In this document: in pieces, positions 21,701-35,680 of the stretch | Numbering within the stretch: the first letter of the stretch is position 1 | Layout: each line of letters begins with the position of its first letter | Source: Caenorhabditis remanei | Taxonomy: Eukaryota > Nematoda > Chromadorea > Rhabditida > Rhabditidae | NCBI RefSeq assembly: GCF_010183535.1 | Contig: NC_071328.1 | Coordinates: 4,960,001-5,024,000, forward strand | Length of the DNA: 64,000 bases | Direction of reading: 5' to 3' | The notes under the pieces: model-generated | What the model saw: only the letters and a program-made list of their open reading frames with translations | What the model was told of the DNA's origin: nothing | Database searches by the model: none | Position numbers and translations under genes: made by a program

Positions 21701-24700
21701 CCAATTTTTGGGATTTCAAGGGACGTCAAATTGTTTCTGAGCATATTTGAACACCAAAGGACGTTTAAACGTTTTTTGGAACGTTCGAGTTTTCAAAGGA
21801 CATCTAAACTGGAAAAGAGCCGATTTTTCCTTCCTTTTTGATTTTTTGATCTAGAAAATTTTCGAAGTTTCTTGTTTATCCATCCGTTCATTCTATTCGG
21901 GGTGCCTCGAGTGTAAACAAGCGCTAATATGAGTTTTGAATTACTCATTCTTCCCAAATTGTGACCGCTCGAGCTCACTGGGTGGATAATGAGCATCGAA
22001 TTTGTTTCTGGTTGACTGACGCGCTTGAGGCACGCCAGCACTATCAATGTTTCAATGATTAGACTGGTTTTTCTAGCTAGACAGACATTTTATGATTTCT
22101 GTGGGGTGGTGATAAAATAAGAGAATCAAAGAGAGAGTCGAAGGGTGATCTCTGTTAGTTGTGATTTTGAGCGTGAGCAAGTGCGCTCTATTGAACTCGC
22201 TTCAAATGCAATATTATGAGCTGAAAAATATACTAAAAAGTAGATCTCTTCGAGTTCTATATCTGTAATCTAGTATGACCCGGATGACTATTCGTTAATG
22301 TCCCGCGGAACGGATTAGAATGACTTTTTGATTATTTTGGCGTTTTTTGGCACTTTTTCCCGTCCCGCAACATTTTAACGACTAGCCACCCGGACCTTAG
22401 TAAGTCACGAATATAGAACTCACCGAGATCTACATTTTGGTCTATTTTTCAGCTCATAATATTGTGTTTTAAGCGAGTTATGCGCCGGCCCGTGTTGGAA
22501 AGTATGGTTTTATTGTGCCGCGCACTTTGCAACCCCTATAACTGTCTGGAGTCAACTTGTAGAAAAAAGTTGTCAACTACAAAAATGTAACCCTAGATTT
22601 GGTCTACAACATATTAAAAAATCGAACAGATCGAATCATGCCACAACAAACTCCTCCTCAATATTGCGTTTTTCCTTGTCATTTTCTCATTATCATTCCT
22701 ATTTTGTGTCGTATCTCTTCAGGATGGATTCGTAGAAAAAAGTTGCCACCTACAAAAATGTAACCCTAGACTTTCTCTGTAACATATCAAAAAATCATAA
22801 TTCTGAAACTCTTTACGGCAGCGTGACACCTTGTGGAAGCTAGGTGCTGACCTATTTTCACCCCGTCTTCTTCTTCCAGCCATATCCCTGTCGGACAGTT
22901 TCCCACAAAAAATTATCAAATATAAAGTTGTAGCTCTAGACATTTCCTACAGAATTAACCTATATTCCAGTTAATTTGGCTATATCTAATCCCATCTGAA
23001 AATCAACTCAAGATAAACGCTTTGCACCCAAAATCTGGGTACATGTCTTTGCTGCTTCTTCGTGTCACTTATCACAATCAAAGTCTCAAATCATCGACCA
23101 AAATGTGAAAAGGTCGAAGTTTTTCCTCTTCTCTTTCATCTTCTTCTCTCCTATCTTCTGTTACAAATCACGGACGAACAAGAAATTAAGAAGAAGAAGA
23201 AGAAGAGAAGTGATGAATTAGAATGTAAACGAGGTCGAAGAAGAAGAAGAACGGAGATGATGATAAAACATAAAGATAACTGAATCTCTCTCTCTCTTTT
23301 AGTTTTTTGTCGCCCGCCATTTGATTGATGCGGTTTGGTGTTAGAATTGACACTCTTCTTCTTCTTCTTTCGGCTTTCGGGTGCATTTAATTTTAGATTC
23401 TTTCGAAGGCATCACAAGTCCTTTGAGTACATGATGGCAGTGGTGAAAGATGGATGGGTTACGGTAGAGAGGAGAAGGGGGCGGGGTTTGAGAGGAACGT
23501 GTTCGAACGGAAAATACGAATGATGGCATAGGTTACGGTAGCTTCGGTATCTACGAAAGAGCGCACTTTCAGCACATAGACCCAATGAAATTGTCAAGTT
23601 ACCATTTTTAGATAGAACAAGTCTAGATCTTTCATTTTGCTGTTTACATCCGAACTCACCCCTTCGGAAGAACCTTGATTTTTCCGGTGAAATGAAAATC
23701 GGTTGATTTTGACATGATGGTAAAATACTGTGACTGATCCGAAAGCTTCGTATTAAGAATTTTTGTATTTTTCAAGTCTCGTCCTTTATTTTTGTTGTTG
23801 GTTGTTTTGTGATACAATACATTCCAGACAGGGATATCCCTGTAATGTAGGATGGTCCAAATGTTGCATGAAGTGGTTTTAGGGGGAAGTACGCCAAGTT
23901 TGACAGGATTTCACGGCGTCCAAAAATTATCCGTACCTCAATTTTTTGATGTAGGAGGTCTTCTTAAAAACGGATAAATGATAGGGATCCGAAAGATTAG
24001 AACGCATAAACTTCTAGAGCGTGTTGCGGACTCAAAACTTTATTGATTGTCTTAAAATATTATTTTTTGAATAGCCCAAGTCTTCAATATTGTAGTTTAA
24101 AATTTTGTCATCCGAAGTCGTCTGGACAGACATAACTCAACAAAGTAAGGACACTTTCTGAAAATTTTGATTTTTTTCCGAAAGTGTTTAATTTTTGCCT
24201 ATGCTTCAGAATTCAATCAAAAGCTAGTTATGCCTAAGAAATTGAATTTTCAATGTAAATTGTTTCACAAATTCAAATAATAGGTACCTTTTCTTGACGC
24301 CGGGCCGGAATTTGACATGTTTGGTCAAAACTTGCAAATTCGAAAGTTAGTCAGACTATCAAAAGTCCGACACTGTTGATTTTTGGGTAGTCCTCGGAAC
24401 TCTGGATCATCTGAAATTTTGAAAATCATCCAATCCTTGATCTATCTCTCCTAGACTCTATTCTTTCTCTCCAATGCAACTGAATTTCTAATTTCTTGTC
24501 TCTCCCCTCAATCCCAAATGAATAATGAATCCTCCTTCTCCTCCTCTAAAAATGTTGCACCCCAACCGATTTTCCCATCATTTATCGCTTTCCCATCTCT
24601 CTCTCTCCCCAATTCATCATTTCTCATTTCTCTGGCGTCTCTCCCTCTCACACACTATTTCCTCTTTTGTAGTCGAAAAGAAAGTGGTCTGACACCCATT

Positions 24701-25160
24701 TGTTCGTGTTACAACACACCTCTTCGTCTTCTTTAACAGGTCATGACGCTGGCTGCCGTCCTTTTTGCAAAAAACGTTCCAAATCGGTTATCAAAGAGAG
24801 ATATATGGCGACACGGTGATTCGCTAAACAGGAAAAACCGCAAGGGGCACATACGCAGGGGTACACACGCACGCAACTAGGGGTACACACTTACCATAAG
24901 GGGGTACACACGCAATCTCTTACTCATTGTATTTCTGATCTACCTCCTCTTCTGAGAGAGCAGGAAAAAACTTGTGTCTATTTGCTCTCACAGTGAGTTG
25001 AGAGAAGTTCGCCGTGGAGGGAAATTCGATATCCTTTTTTTGTCAAAAGAAAAAAGTCAACAAAATTGTTGATGTTTGTTTCGAAAATCAAGGAGGGGAC
25101 GTGGTTTTACGTCAAATCGGGTACATTGTTTTGCCTTGGTTGTTTGTTTGTGATGGAGAT
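21701..25160. other. Gene-free, repeat-rich spacer
   Basis: No supported gene. GTTGTCAACTACAAAAATGTA and a near copy occur at 22568 and 22743. A GAA-rich stretch lies at 23185-23260. GGGGTACACAC is repeated around 24855-24915. Apparent ORFs at 23185-23600 derive from GAA/TTC runs. Confidence 0.55.
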
Positions 25161-25164
25161 ACTT

Positions 25165-27520
25165 TAGTTGGAGGGGTGGCCTAGTTTTGTCAAGCTGGAA
25201 TTCCAAGTCATTGGCTATAAAAGGAGTTTTCTAGGCCACTGGGCTCACATGACCTAACTTCCCGGGTTAATTTTCATAGGTCATGGATTATGGATTCAGG
25301 ATTCAGAGTTCTAGATTCTAGATTCTAGATTCTCTATTCTGGATTCTGAAATGTGATTTCTGTAATCTGAATTCTAGATTCTAGATCCCAGATTCAAGAT
25401 TCTGAATCTTGAACCTCTTTTCCAAAATCTCCGAGACCGATCCCAGAATTTCCAAATTCCGTTTTTCTTCTCCGTATTCTCTCTCATCTCTTTCCCTAAT
25501 CCGATCCACCTTCCGACGTGTCAATCCTTCTGTTTCTCTTTCTTCAGATACCGTAATCCTTTTGATACTTCTTAAAGGGGAGTGAAGGGGATCAGGATTA
25601 GAAGAAACACTGGATTTTTAATTTTCAGTTTCATATTCTAATCCGGGAATAGAGTCTAATCCTCTCTTAACTTTTTGGTTTCTTTTTTTGATTTCTGATG
25701 CAATAATTGTTCTGCCACAGTCATCTCCCGGCGGCCGAGTCGGTTCTTAGGCCACGGCCTCCAAAAAAAAAGAAAAAAAAATATCAAAAATCTCAGCGAC
25801 AAAAGGCGTTCCGACGCCTCATCAATCATTTCATTAGAAGAGAAAAAAACTTTTTTGTGAACACTTTTTGACGAAAAAGAAGAAGAAGAGATGGGCGGTT
25901 TCAAACGGGAAATCACGTAACATAAATTAGAGATGATTTCGATCGAAATTACATGTTTAGAGGGGGGAAATGAGGGGGGGAAGAACAAAGTTCGATAAGG
26001 GGAAAACCGATAAGAAAAGAGGGTGTAGTTGAGGGCATTAAGAACCGCATTTGTGTAGGTTACTGTAGCGAAAAGGGTTACTGTATTTAGTACTAATCTT
26101 AATTTTCTTTTAAGAAGTGCCAGAGGATTACGGTGAGAAGATTAAATCAAGCGAATCCCAAATTTTCTGAAATTAGGAGAAGAAAAAAAAGAATGAAAAA
26201 AAGATTTTTCAATGTATTCTATTTTGAAGGATCCAGCTGAATCAGAATCCACAACTTTGAATTCTGAATATCTTTCTCTTCTCCGGATTTTGGGAAAAGA
26301 CCCAAAATTCGAGTTAGACTGAAAATCCGAAAAACCTTTTTTCTTCCCCCAATTTTCAAAAATCCAAAAGAATAGGGCCCGTCTTGTGGTGGCCTTGTAC
26401 ATTCGGCTTAAAAAAACAAAAGGGAAAAAGTTAGGCCATTCACAATTTGGCCTAAAAATTCGGACGAAATTCTAGACTCTCAGCAGAAATCTGCAATTTC
26501 ACATAGATTGTGACAACCGCGCTCCAATGATAACAACTGAGTTGGCAGAGGTTCAATAGAGCGCGTATTTCTCTCGTGGCCTAACTTCTCAAAGAGTCGG
26601 TTTTCTAGGCCACCAATTACCAATGCATCAAAGTGACTCATCATACTGACCGTTTCCAGTTAATTTAAACATTGAAACATTAATTTCCAATTAAATTTCC
26701 TAATGTTAATTGAACCTCCCTCTTTTCATCCCTCTCTCTGAATAAAAAATGAAACTGAAATTGGATAGAAATGAGTCCTCTCTCTTCATTTTGACATCCA
26801 ATGTTCTGCTCTTTGCTCAGCCATTTTTTCCCTTTTCTCTGCTCGATGAGCCATGCAATTTTCTCATTTTTTCTCTCTTCTTGTTCAGAATAAGGGAGGA
26901 GAAGAAGAAGGAGTAACTTCATTGTGAATGTGTCGTTTTTCTATAAATAGACAGACAGAAAAGAATTCTTGAATTCTCCAACGCAATCTTCGATTTTCTA
27001 AAGATGGCCTAGAATTTCGTCGTGGACTAACTTTTCGGGAAAACTAGGTCACGGTCATTCTAATTTGAATTCCCGCCAGATCAATGTCCTCATGGCCTAA
27101 CAACCCGCACTTTGAGAAAACTAGGCCACGAGTGTAAACCCATTTTTTGTCTCCGTATATACTGGTGGCCGAACTTTTTCCGTGTTATAAATCTTGACCA
27201 TGCTACAAAAATCTCAATTTCAAATGAATGATGGCCGAACTTTTTCAATCTGAAAAACCGAACCCAAGTGGAAAATTATTTAGTACCTAACACCAAAAGG
27301 CAGGTTTTCAAAACGAGTAAAACTTAGTCCACGACATAAAATCCGTGAAAGACGACTCTTGGCCTAACTATCAATCCACATTAAAACTAGGTCACTACTT
27401 GGTGGCCTAACTTTTGCGAAAACTAGGCCACGTACTCATTTCATCGGAAACTTCTATTTTTTACGTAAAAAGAAAGGTTTGGTGGCCTAACTTTCTCCTC
27501 TCCACAAAAGCTCGGCCTCC
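25165..27520. repeat. Cluster of GTGGCCTAACTTTT/AAAACTAGGCCAC hairpins
   Basis: At least ten half or whole copies of a small inverted repeat (GTGGCCTAACTT...AACTAGGCCAC) lie near 25169, 25231, 26429, 26573, 27005, 27093, 27160, 27228, 27360, 27400 and 27480. Simple GATTCTAGATTCTGG repeats occupy 25270-25410. A GCGCTCCA...TAGAGCGC hairpin is at 26518-26562. No gene is supported. Confidence 0.7.
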
Positions 27521-28518
27521 CCATTTTCACAACAAAACCCCCCCCCAAATTTCCAACAAATGACTCAATTTCAGTTTCAGACTTCCGCTTCTTTTCGTTT
27601 TTTCTTCACTTCCGTTTCTCCTCTAATCCGTTTCTTTTTTTTCAGAAAAAAAACACTCTTTTTTAGTTCACTCAAGTGTATCAATGCGTCGCGCGCATAA
27701 TCACATTTCGATGAGTCCAAATTCAAGAAGATCTCTGTTTTTTTCGAAGAAAATACTTGATCTTTTTCTCTAATTCTCTCACTATTCAAATCGTAGATCA
27801 ATTCTCTGCGTCTCCCTCCTCTCTCTAAGCTCCGCCCCCTTCTAAGCCACGCCCCCTTTTGAGGACTTTCTCTTTCTTGTTCTTCTTCTTCACAGAAAAT
27901 GCCACTTTCAGAATAAGAAGAAGGGAGTCTCTCTTCTAGTGGACACTTCCTAACATTACATGTCTCTTTTTCTCTCGTCACTCTCTCATTTTCCCACACT
28001 CTCTCGCTCTCTCTCCCTCGGATAGCGTTTTTTCTTTTCTCAGCGACCCCGGGGGCAACTTTTTCTCTTTTTTGCAAAAAAAAACTTTTTCTCTCTCTTG
28101 TTTTCCAATAATCTCTGGAAATAACATGTTCGCTCTGAAATTATGGGTTATGCTGTCTAAGGGGGCGGAGCCTAAAGAGGAAAATTGAATTTGCTAGAAG
28201 AAGACGAAACAACTCGTCTTGGCGAAATTTTTGATTTGATAAGAGTCTCGTCTCTATTCTAAACCAAAAAATTAATCCCTTCTTCTCGTTTTTCTCGACC
28301 AAAAATGGAACGATACTGATAAGAGATTGTTCTAGATTTCGAAAGCCTCGTGGGTTTTGCCACGTAATTAATTTGAAAAACTATAAGAATGTGATATTTT
28401 CCGTATTTATGTCTCAAAACTCATATTGTTTATCTTCATTTTCCCTTTCTTGCGCGGCGAGCTTTATCTCCACTTGCTCCCGCTTATCTACCCCCTGCTA
28501 CCTTCTCTTGAATTGTGC
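27521..28518. other. Pyrimidine-rich spacer without supported gene
   Basis: TTTTCTCTCT-rich DNA. Its complement yields a K/E/R-rich 166-residue frame (27577-28077) with no domain and no splice support. CTCCGCCCCCT and GGGGCGGAGCCT motifs lie near 27831 and 28161. Confidence 0.5.
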
Positions 28519-31500
28519 ACGAATGGCGCAGCCGGTACGGTTCGACCTTTTGGTTCCACTAGGTGCTGGTTCGATTTTTGGTGCCTCCCAAATCCTTTTT
28601 TTTCTTTTTTCTTTTTTCTGCCCATTCCAAAAAACGAGGAAAGATTGATCTCGGTGTTTATTCAGCTTTGAAATTCGGGTGCATTACATTCAAAATCTCG
28701 AAAATTGATCATCGAACACTCAAATCGTTCAACATTTTGTATAGAAGAGAAGGACAAACAGATGAAATTGGCCCTAAGGGAGAGAGTTATTGAAATATAC
28801 TTCATTTCAATTGAATTCAATATCAAAAAGTGGAAAAGGAAATGAATATATTGAGAAGGAGGCTGAAGTAGACGGAAATTGCGGATTTCCGGAGGGAAAT
28901 TCTGCGAAATATCCGAATTTAGATAACTGACGAAATAGATCAAAGTTTCAGAACGTGTTGTTTTTCTATTTTGTGCATGTAGGGTTTCCGTCTGAAACAT
29001 CGGTGCATCGGATGTGTTTAGAAGGGCTTAAATTTCGAAAATAACTTTGAAATTTTACGAAAAGGAGTTCTCAAACTTGCTGAATTTGAATTTCACAGTT
29101 TCAAGGCTGCAATTTTCGAGTTCAGAAACTTTGAAAACGAAAGATTTTGAGTGTCGATTGGCAAAATCTACTTTGCCCGTTTCAAAACTGAGATTTTCGA
29201 ATTTGGCGCCATAAAAAGCCTGATTCCGAGAAAGTTGCTTTCCGATGCACCATGTTGCAAAATTTTATTTTTCGTCCAAATTTTAAATTCAATTTCTGAA
29301 TCCTAAATTTGGACTTTTTCGTCGCAAGTGCAACCAAACTACGATTCTCAGAAGAAATATCAAATTAGCCGCTAATTCGCGTCCCCCTTCCCCTTTCCAC
29401 TCGACAAAGATTCTCATTAGAACGCACTTCGCCTTCTAATCGATTCGAAGTGCATTTCTTCTTTTTCCAAAGTACAGTAATCTCTTAATATAATAATCTA
29501 TTCTGAAAAAGTCTGCCCAACAATGGACTTTTGTCACAACACAACAATAGAGAAGCCGAATGTTTATTTCATCACTTTTTCCCTTTTCTTTTCCTTCTGC
29601 TCTCTATAGTTTTTGTAGTCCAAATATCCCATTTAGAATGCAAAATTTTATGAGAATTGGTTTTGACGTTAGTTGAGAATGGGGATTAACTGACTTGTTC
29701 TATATTTGGATTTGGGTGATTTGTGGTGACTTTTGAAAGAAAAAAGTTACTTTGAAATCTAGTCAATCCCCTCTTTTACGATTTGTCAGGTAGGTATAAA
29801 AGCCCAAACGGAGCGGGCTCATGTAGGCACCTCCATCTTAACATCAGCTGTGTTCGATTGGCTCAGTCGGGTGTGAGCCACTTTTTTGTTCCTTGGGTCG
29901 CTGGTTTGGTACCCGCCGACGCCCAACCTTGCATTTCTCATTTTGATTTATCAATTCTCGTGAGTCATCACCAGACAAAATATGCTAGCCATTTCGAACA
30001 AGGCAGTGTCGTTACCGTAGCTTGCCACGTCACCATTGTTTTCGATATGGCACAAAAATGGAAAATAAATAGAGACAGCTGAAATAAAACATCGGTTCTA
30101 AATCTAAATGAACTGATTATTGTAAGAAAGAATTAACATATTCACATTTAATTATCGTTGATCTCGTCTCTTTTATAGAAGAGGATTCACTAATTTGAGG
30201 CCGGAGAATATTGCAGAAGCCGCCGGGTTATCACCGCCTCTCCCTATATTTTGAAGTGCGGTCGAGTAGCGCAGTGGGTTACGCTTTTGCCAGTCACTCA
30301 CACATCCCGAGTTCGACCCCCACCCCATGGAGCTCTCTTTTTTCTTTTTTGTTTCACCAGGATCCTATTCACCATCGACTAATCTGTTCTCTGTACAATT
30401 TCACAACCTATTTCTCAATGCTTATCTCTTTTCTTTTTTCTCTCTCTTTCTTACTATACGTTTCGAGACGATTCTTATCATCATCTCTCCTCCCAAAATG
30501 ATTTGCTGATTTGCATCTTTTCCGAACTCTCTCCGCCAAAAAACTTTGTCTTCGTTCTTCTTCTTCTTCTTCTTCTTCTTCTTCTTCTCTCAATTCCCTT
30601 TTTCTCCATTTTGTTTGGACTTTGTCTCAACTTCACAAACATTTTTTGCCAGAAAACTTCCCAAAAATGGGAAGAAAAGTCAAATATTTGTGTTGCAACC
30701 AGCGGAATTTCATATAAAACTCACTCAATTACTTCTCAGTTTTCACGCTTTATCGCACTGGCGAGACGCAGACGACGAGAGTGTCTCGTTGTCTGCGCCT
30801 CCATTGTCGATAGAGCGCGTTCTTCGTACCGTCTAATCAAGAATTCTAATTTAAAAGTGTATGTATTATGACTTAAAAATTGCAAATAAACAAGATAAAG
30901 AGAACAGTTTCGAGAAAAAACAAGTCGACTGCCAATCAGAATTATGACGCACCGAGACCGTGAATTGGGGTACGGTAGCTCTTAAATGTTGTGCTTTGGT
31001 TTCAAATGGCGCAGATGATAGAGACTCTGTTTTTACCTCCGGGGTTTCCGTGTACGATTTCTTTCCCTGACGAAACGTTTCTTGTCCTTCAGTTTTCGAC
31101 TGAAAATGACTAGACTATTGTCATTTGACAGTTCTATTGGTATGTCTAGACACCTCGGAGCGATCTGAAAAGACATTGGTTTTCTAAAGTAAAAGTGATT
31201 GAAAAGGTCTGTGAATTCTAATTAGAATGCGAAACGAAATGGAATTTCTAATTGAAAAAAACTGATTCTTCTTCGAAACAACATTCTAGTCTACAGTCGT
31301 CCGGGCCACATTAATCTCCAGCCCCTACTACTTTCTGCATGATGGTATGCATGGTGCAACCGGTTACGCTTTTGCCCCACAACCCACCACTCCCTGGTTC
31401 GACCCCTACCCTCCGCCCATCTTTTTTCTTTTCTTTTCTTCTAACAAGTAGATCAATACTTTCTCCTTCCGATCTATCGTAGTGTTCGTAACTGCCCTTT

Positions 31501-32190
31501 GTTCCATCTCATCTTTGAACTACTTCTTCTTCTCCTTCTCCCCCCTCATCCTTCTATCCGTCCTGCTCTCCGTTTGTCCGATTTATCATTGTTTCGACCA
31601 CGGACCCCCTCACACCCCGCTGCTCTTTCTCACTCGTCTCTCCATTCATCTAAACTAGAGAATTGAACAAAAACGTGCCATTTCCCCCATCCATGTTACA
31701 TCCCAAAAACTTTTTTTAATAACTCTTCTCCACTTTGAAACATGACAATTTGTCAACTGTATCGTTAATTGCTCGTCTGAACTTTTGTCCTTCTCCTCTT
31801 AAAATACCTGTTTTCTCCCCTCTCTCTCTCTCTCTAATTTCACTTTTTTCTGTGTTGCAGGTCATTTCAATTCGATCCATCCATCAACACACGCAATGGA
31901 AATTGGAGAGGAGTAGGACTAGGATGAAAAGTAGAAGAAGACATGTTTTTGAATGTCGGAACACAGTTGAGTGGAGACAAGTATGTCCAAAGATTGAAAG
32001 ATCTTTTTCCCATTCATTTGTGTGTTTTGTTGGATTTGGAATAGTGGTCACAGTCACCGGAATGCATCAGGCTTATGATCACCTTGCGCCGGCGTTTCAC
32101 AGAACGGTGTTTTGGTGTAGAAGTTTACGTTTTTGCCCGCGAGGCACGCGACGAGAGTTCGATCCCGCGCTACGAATATCTTTTTTTGGC
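28519..32190 (+). repeat. Cluster of five to six tRNA-like (SINE-like) elements
   Basis: Elements at about 28519-28605, 29849-29925, 30255-30350, 31001-31070, 31338-31440 and 32061-32190 share an A-box-like GGCGCAG..GGTTACGCTTTTGCC. They also share a B-box-like GAGTTCGACCCC, GGTTCGACCCC or GAGTTCGATCCC, followed in most cases by a T-run (TCTTTTTTCTTTTTT, CATCTTTTTTC, ATATCTTTTTTTGG). None can form a full cloverleaf. This fits a family derived from a tRNA and once or still transcribed by RNA polymerase III. Confidence 0.65.
30556..30592 (+). repeat. (TTC)n microsatellite
   Basis: About ten uninterrupted TTC units. They create spurious poly-S, poly-L, poly-F and poly-E reading frames on both strands. 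Confidence 0.9.
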
Positions 32191-35100
32191 TTTTAGATTT
32201 TCCGCTAGAATTATGAATCTTCGCTCTCCAAACCAAGCCAAACACCGAAATCCTCTCCATTCCCCATTTTTCACACAGGAGATGAAATTCTATCCAAAAA
32301 TGGTAACTGGATATCTTGAAAATATTGACTATCGGGAGGGCAAATAATGGGAACGCGTTCTTTCGCTCTACCAGAATCCTACTTTTTTCTAGTGCCAGTA
32401 GAGCAAGCTTGATAAAAATTTGACCTACCGAAAACTTTACACTGACTTCTGAGTGCACTCACTGGGTACACTTTTCTCTCTCTCAATTTTCTCGCAATTT
32501 TCTAGTTTGGTTTTCCAATTTTTGTTTCTTTTGTTCATTATTGAAATTGCCTTCTATTGAATTTGACGCATAATAGCTACAGTACCCCCCAATAGGCTCC
32601 GCCCACTTTTTTGCTGTCTACAGAGACAGAATAAAAGTAACGGAAATCATTGGGAAGACGGTTGTTTATTTGCGAATTGGGGCAAGCCTACAGCTTTCTT
32701 TTCGCTCTGTAAGCAAAGCATTCAGGAGTGTTCGTTCTCTAAATCTCTCCCTCTAACACACTATTTCTCACTCTTTTTCTCTCAACTCTCTATCAGACAG
32801 TCTATCTCTCACTCTCCCTGTTAGAGCATCCAAAAACCGCAAGAGCATGATCTCTCTTTGTTTATTCATTTCCAACCATCGAGAGACTGGCGGTGCTGGT
32901 CATAAATCGACTGGAACTTTCTTCCCTCCCAAAAAAATTTTGTTGATGATAGATAAGTTATGTTTGATAAGATGTGCAGGAGAGAGAGAGAGAGACTCAC
33001 TGTCTGCAAATTTTTATTTATTTCTGCTCCTCTCTTGTATAGGTGCAAAATACGCGAAGAGAGTTCGCTCTACCGGACTTTTCAAATGCAGAGATCACTT
33101 CAGTTTTTCTCATTGTTTGAGTTTGTTTAACAACAAGAAAAAGGTTTGAAAAACGAAAAGGAGGAGGCGGACGAGGCGAGTGATCTTTAAATAGTAATTA
33201 ATTCTTTTTCGACTGTCAGGTAAGTATACTGTAGGAAGCTCCTCAATTGTTGAGGTTGTCTCTCTCTCTCTCTTGATAGATCATTCCAGGTCAAGTTGAA
33301 CTGAACCTACTCTCTCAACGAAGCTTTGCTAGTTCAGGGAGAGCTCATGTAGGGGTCTAGACTAGCTGAGCCCAATTCTTCAAAATTTGGAAAACTAGAG
33401 CACGCGGCGGTTTCTGAAAACAACCGGTTCAAATGAGCATCGAGAAGAGTTTCGCAGCGAAATAACCTGGAAAATCCTGATCTGCTGTTTCGCAGAACGG
33501 AAATCGAGTGTTTTCGTGGTGAGACCTCAAATTCGCTCGGGTCGTCAGCAGTCTTTCCAAGATCTTTTGAGTCTCGCCGCGAAAGTCTCGCCAGAAACTT
33601 TTGTGACAAGACTCACAAAATCGGCACTTGTTTTCTGAACAAAGTTTCTATTCTCGGGAACTTCACGTTGATTTACGACCTCCGCGTAAATCGATCCTCC
33701 TACCCTACCGTACCTCCGGTCAACACCATCAATCCCAATTAAAGTTGTTTTCAGCCAATTCCCTACCGTCTATCTCACTCTCCCATCTCAAAACTATACA
33801 GTATAATGTTTCTTACACACTCCCTCTCTCAACCAAAAAAAACATCTTCTTCGTCCTCCTCCTTCTCCCCCTATTCTCCTTTACACTCCGATCAGAGAGT
33901 GTCAATTCTGACGATGTTTGACCAACAGAAGCAACAACAGCTGAACCCCTCCCTTCGAAGAGAACGAATCGTTCACTTTGCACCCGTCCATCAATATTGA
34001 TGTGGGGAATGGAAAGAAAAAGTGCAAGAAGAAGAATATCTTATGATTTCTGAGTTATTCTTAACTTCTTTTCTTCTTTTTCCGACTCGTAGCGCTACTT
34101 CTTCTAGAATCCTCTAAAAATCGCAACAATTTGTCTTGTCGTTTGCTCAAACGCCCGTTTGCCGAAAGATGGCTAGTTGTGATAGTGAGGCGCTGCGGTT
34201 TTATGTGAAAAATGGGTGAGAGGAGGGGGGAAAGAAGCTTGAAAAAACAAGAGGAGTGTTTGCGGTTGAAAATAAGAAAAATAGCAACACCGGGGGGATT
34301 TTTGAACATGGAAGAAGCTGAAGAAGAAGATGGAACGTTCTCCGGACAGACACATCATTGATGTGGAGAGGATGGACACTGATTTATGGCAAGTCGTTTA
34401 TTCTGTGTGTGTATGCTCAGCGATTCGAGGGGTGGAGACAGAAGAAGAAGACATTTGCCTTTTGTTTTCTTAGGCGGCCCCGCTCCTTTTCATTCATTCC
34501 CTTTTCCCATTCCCCAGTTTACAAAACATATGGAGCTCATCTGATCTTTGTTGGTGAGAAGGGGAGATATATTTATAATACAAAGATCTTGATCGTACGC
34601 ACAAGTTTTTTTTTGAAAGATTTGATTCAAAAGCGCTATGGCTTTCCAAAACTGGCTTTCCACTGCGGAATATCATTCCAAAAAATTCAAAGCACTGCCG
34701 AACAAGGTCACCACAATTTTGTTGATTTATCTTGATTTTATCGCGTTGGGGAGATTTTACACACAGGCTTTTTTCAGGGTCGTTTTTTTAGTTCAGTTCA
34801 AAAAATGATATCTTTGGATAGTGTGAAAGAAGCTTGAATTTCGTCAGTTTTTGAAATATTTTATTTTTTTAATAACGAAATATTTGTGAACTTTCGGATT
34901 CAAACGAGCTACAAATAAAATGTTCTTGAGTTGCTGTGAAAAATGGAAAATATGTTTTCTTTTCAGATTAAAAAATCTTTTCCTGTATGAAAGAAGAATA
35001 TTTACACGATTTTGTAATTTTTTCAATTTAAAATCCACGATTTTTTCCAAAATCCAAATCTGTGCAAACACCGCCACGCAAATATTGCACACTTCAGGAA

Positions 35101-35680
35101 CTACCGTACTCCTTTTCACTTTTTCTTCAATTTTATTAATTTTTTCGCTCTATTCTTTCGTTTATGCATTCGAATTCTCAGACACTACTTACAACTGATT
35201 TTCCATTTCCACATCAATCATTTTCTCTCCCTTTTCATCATCTTCTTCTTTTTCGCCCTTCTCTTTCTCTTCGATTCGGCGCCCCGCCATTCTGGTGGTT
35301 TGCCTATAGATCGGTTCGCTTGATCTTCTTCATCAGACATTTCCCTTTTCATCGTCTCCTTCTCTCTGTGATGACAACCTCCGACACGTTAATCTGATCG
35401 AATTGTGAAGGAGATTTTCCTCAAAGATACTTTTTTCCCTCCAATTTTTCCAATTTTCTCTCCGATATTCACCTCCTATTAAGCGGTTTGTGATCGGCGG
35501 CCAAAGTAATACCATTCTCTATTTTCTCCATTTTAAAATGACTCATTTTCTGTCTTTTATTCCTCATCGTCTTCTACTTTTCTCCTTTTTCGCATTCATT
35601 TCAAAAAAATTTCAATATTTTTCAGAAACGGGTCGCGATCAAATAGTATTTATTCAACTCGCCTTTTTTAGATCATCAAA
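32191..35680. other. Spacer upstream of sesn-1
   Basis: No gene supported. TC/GA runs lie at 32976-32994 and 33261-33276. A likely trans-splice acceptor (ATATTTTTCAG) lies near 35625, 55 bases before the sesn-1 ATG. Reading frames here are F/S-rich and unsupported. Confidence 0.5.

Noticed and set aside
27577..28077. 166-residue K/E/R-rich frame on the minus strand
   Set aside because: Complement of a CT-rich stretch; low complexity, no splice or domain support.
31735..32196. 153-residue frame with a plausible acceptor inside (GTTGCAG)
   Set aside because: Crosses a tRNA-like repeat, no conserved motif, no matching exon in phase.
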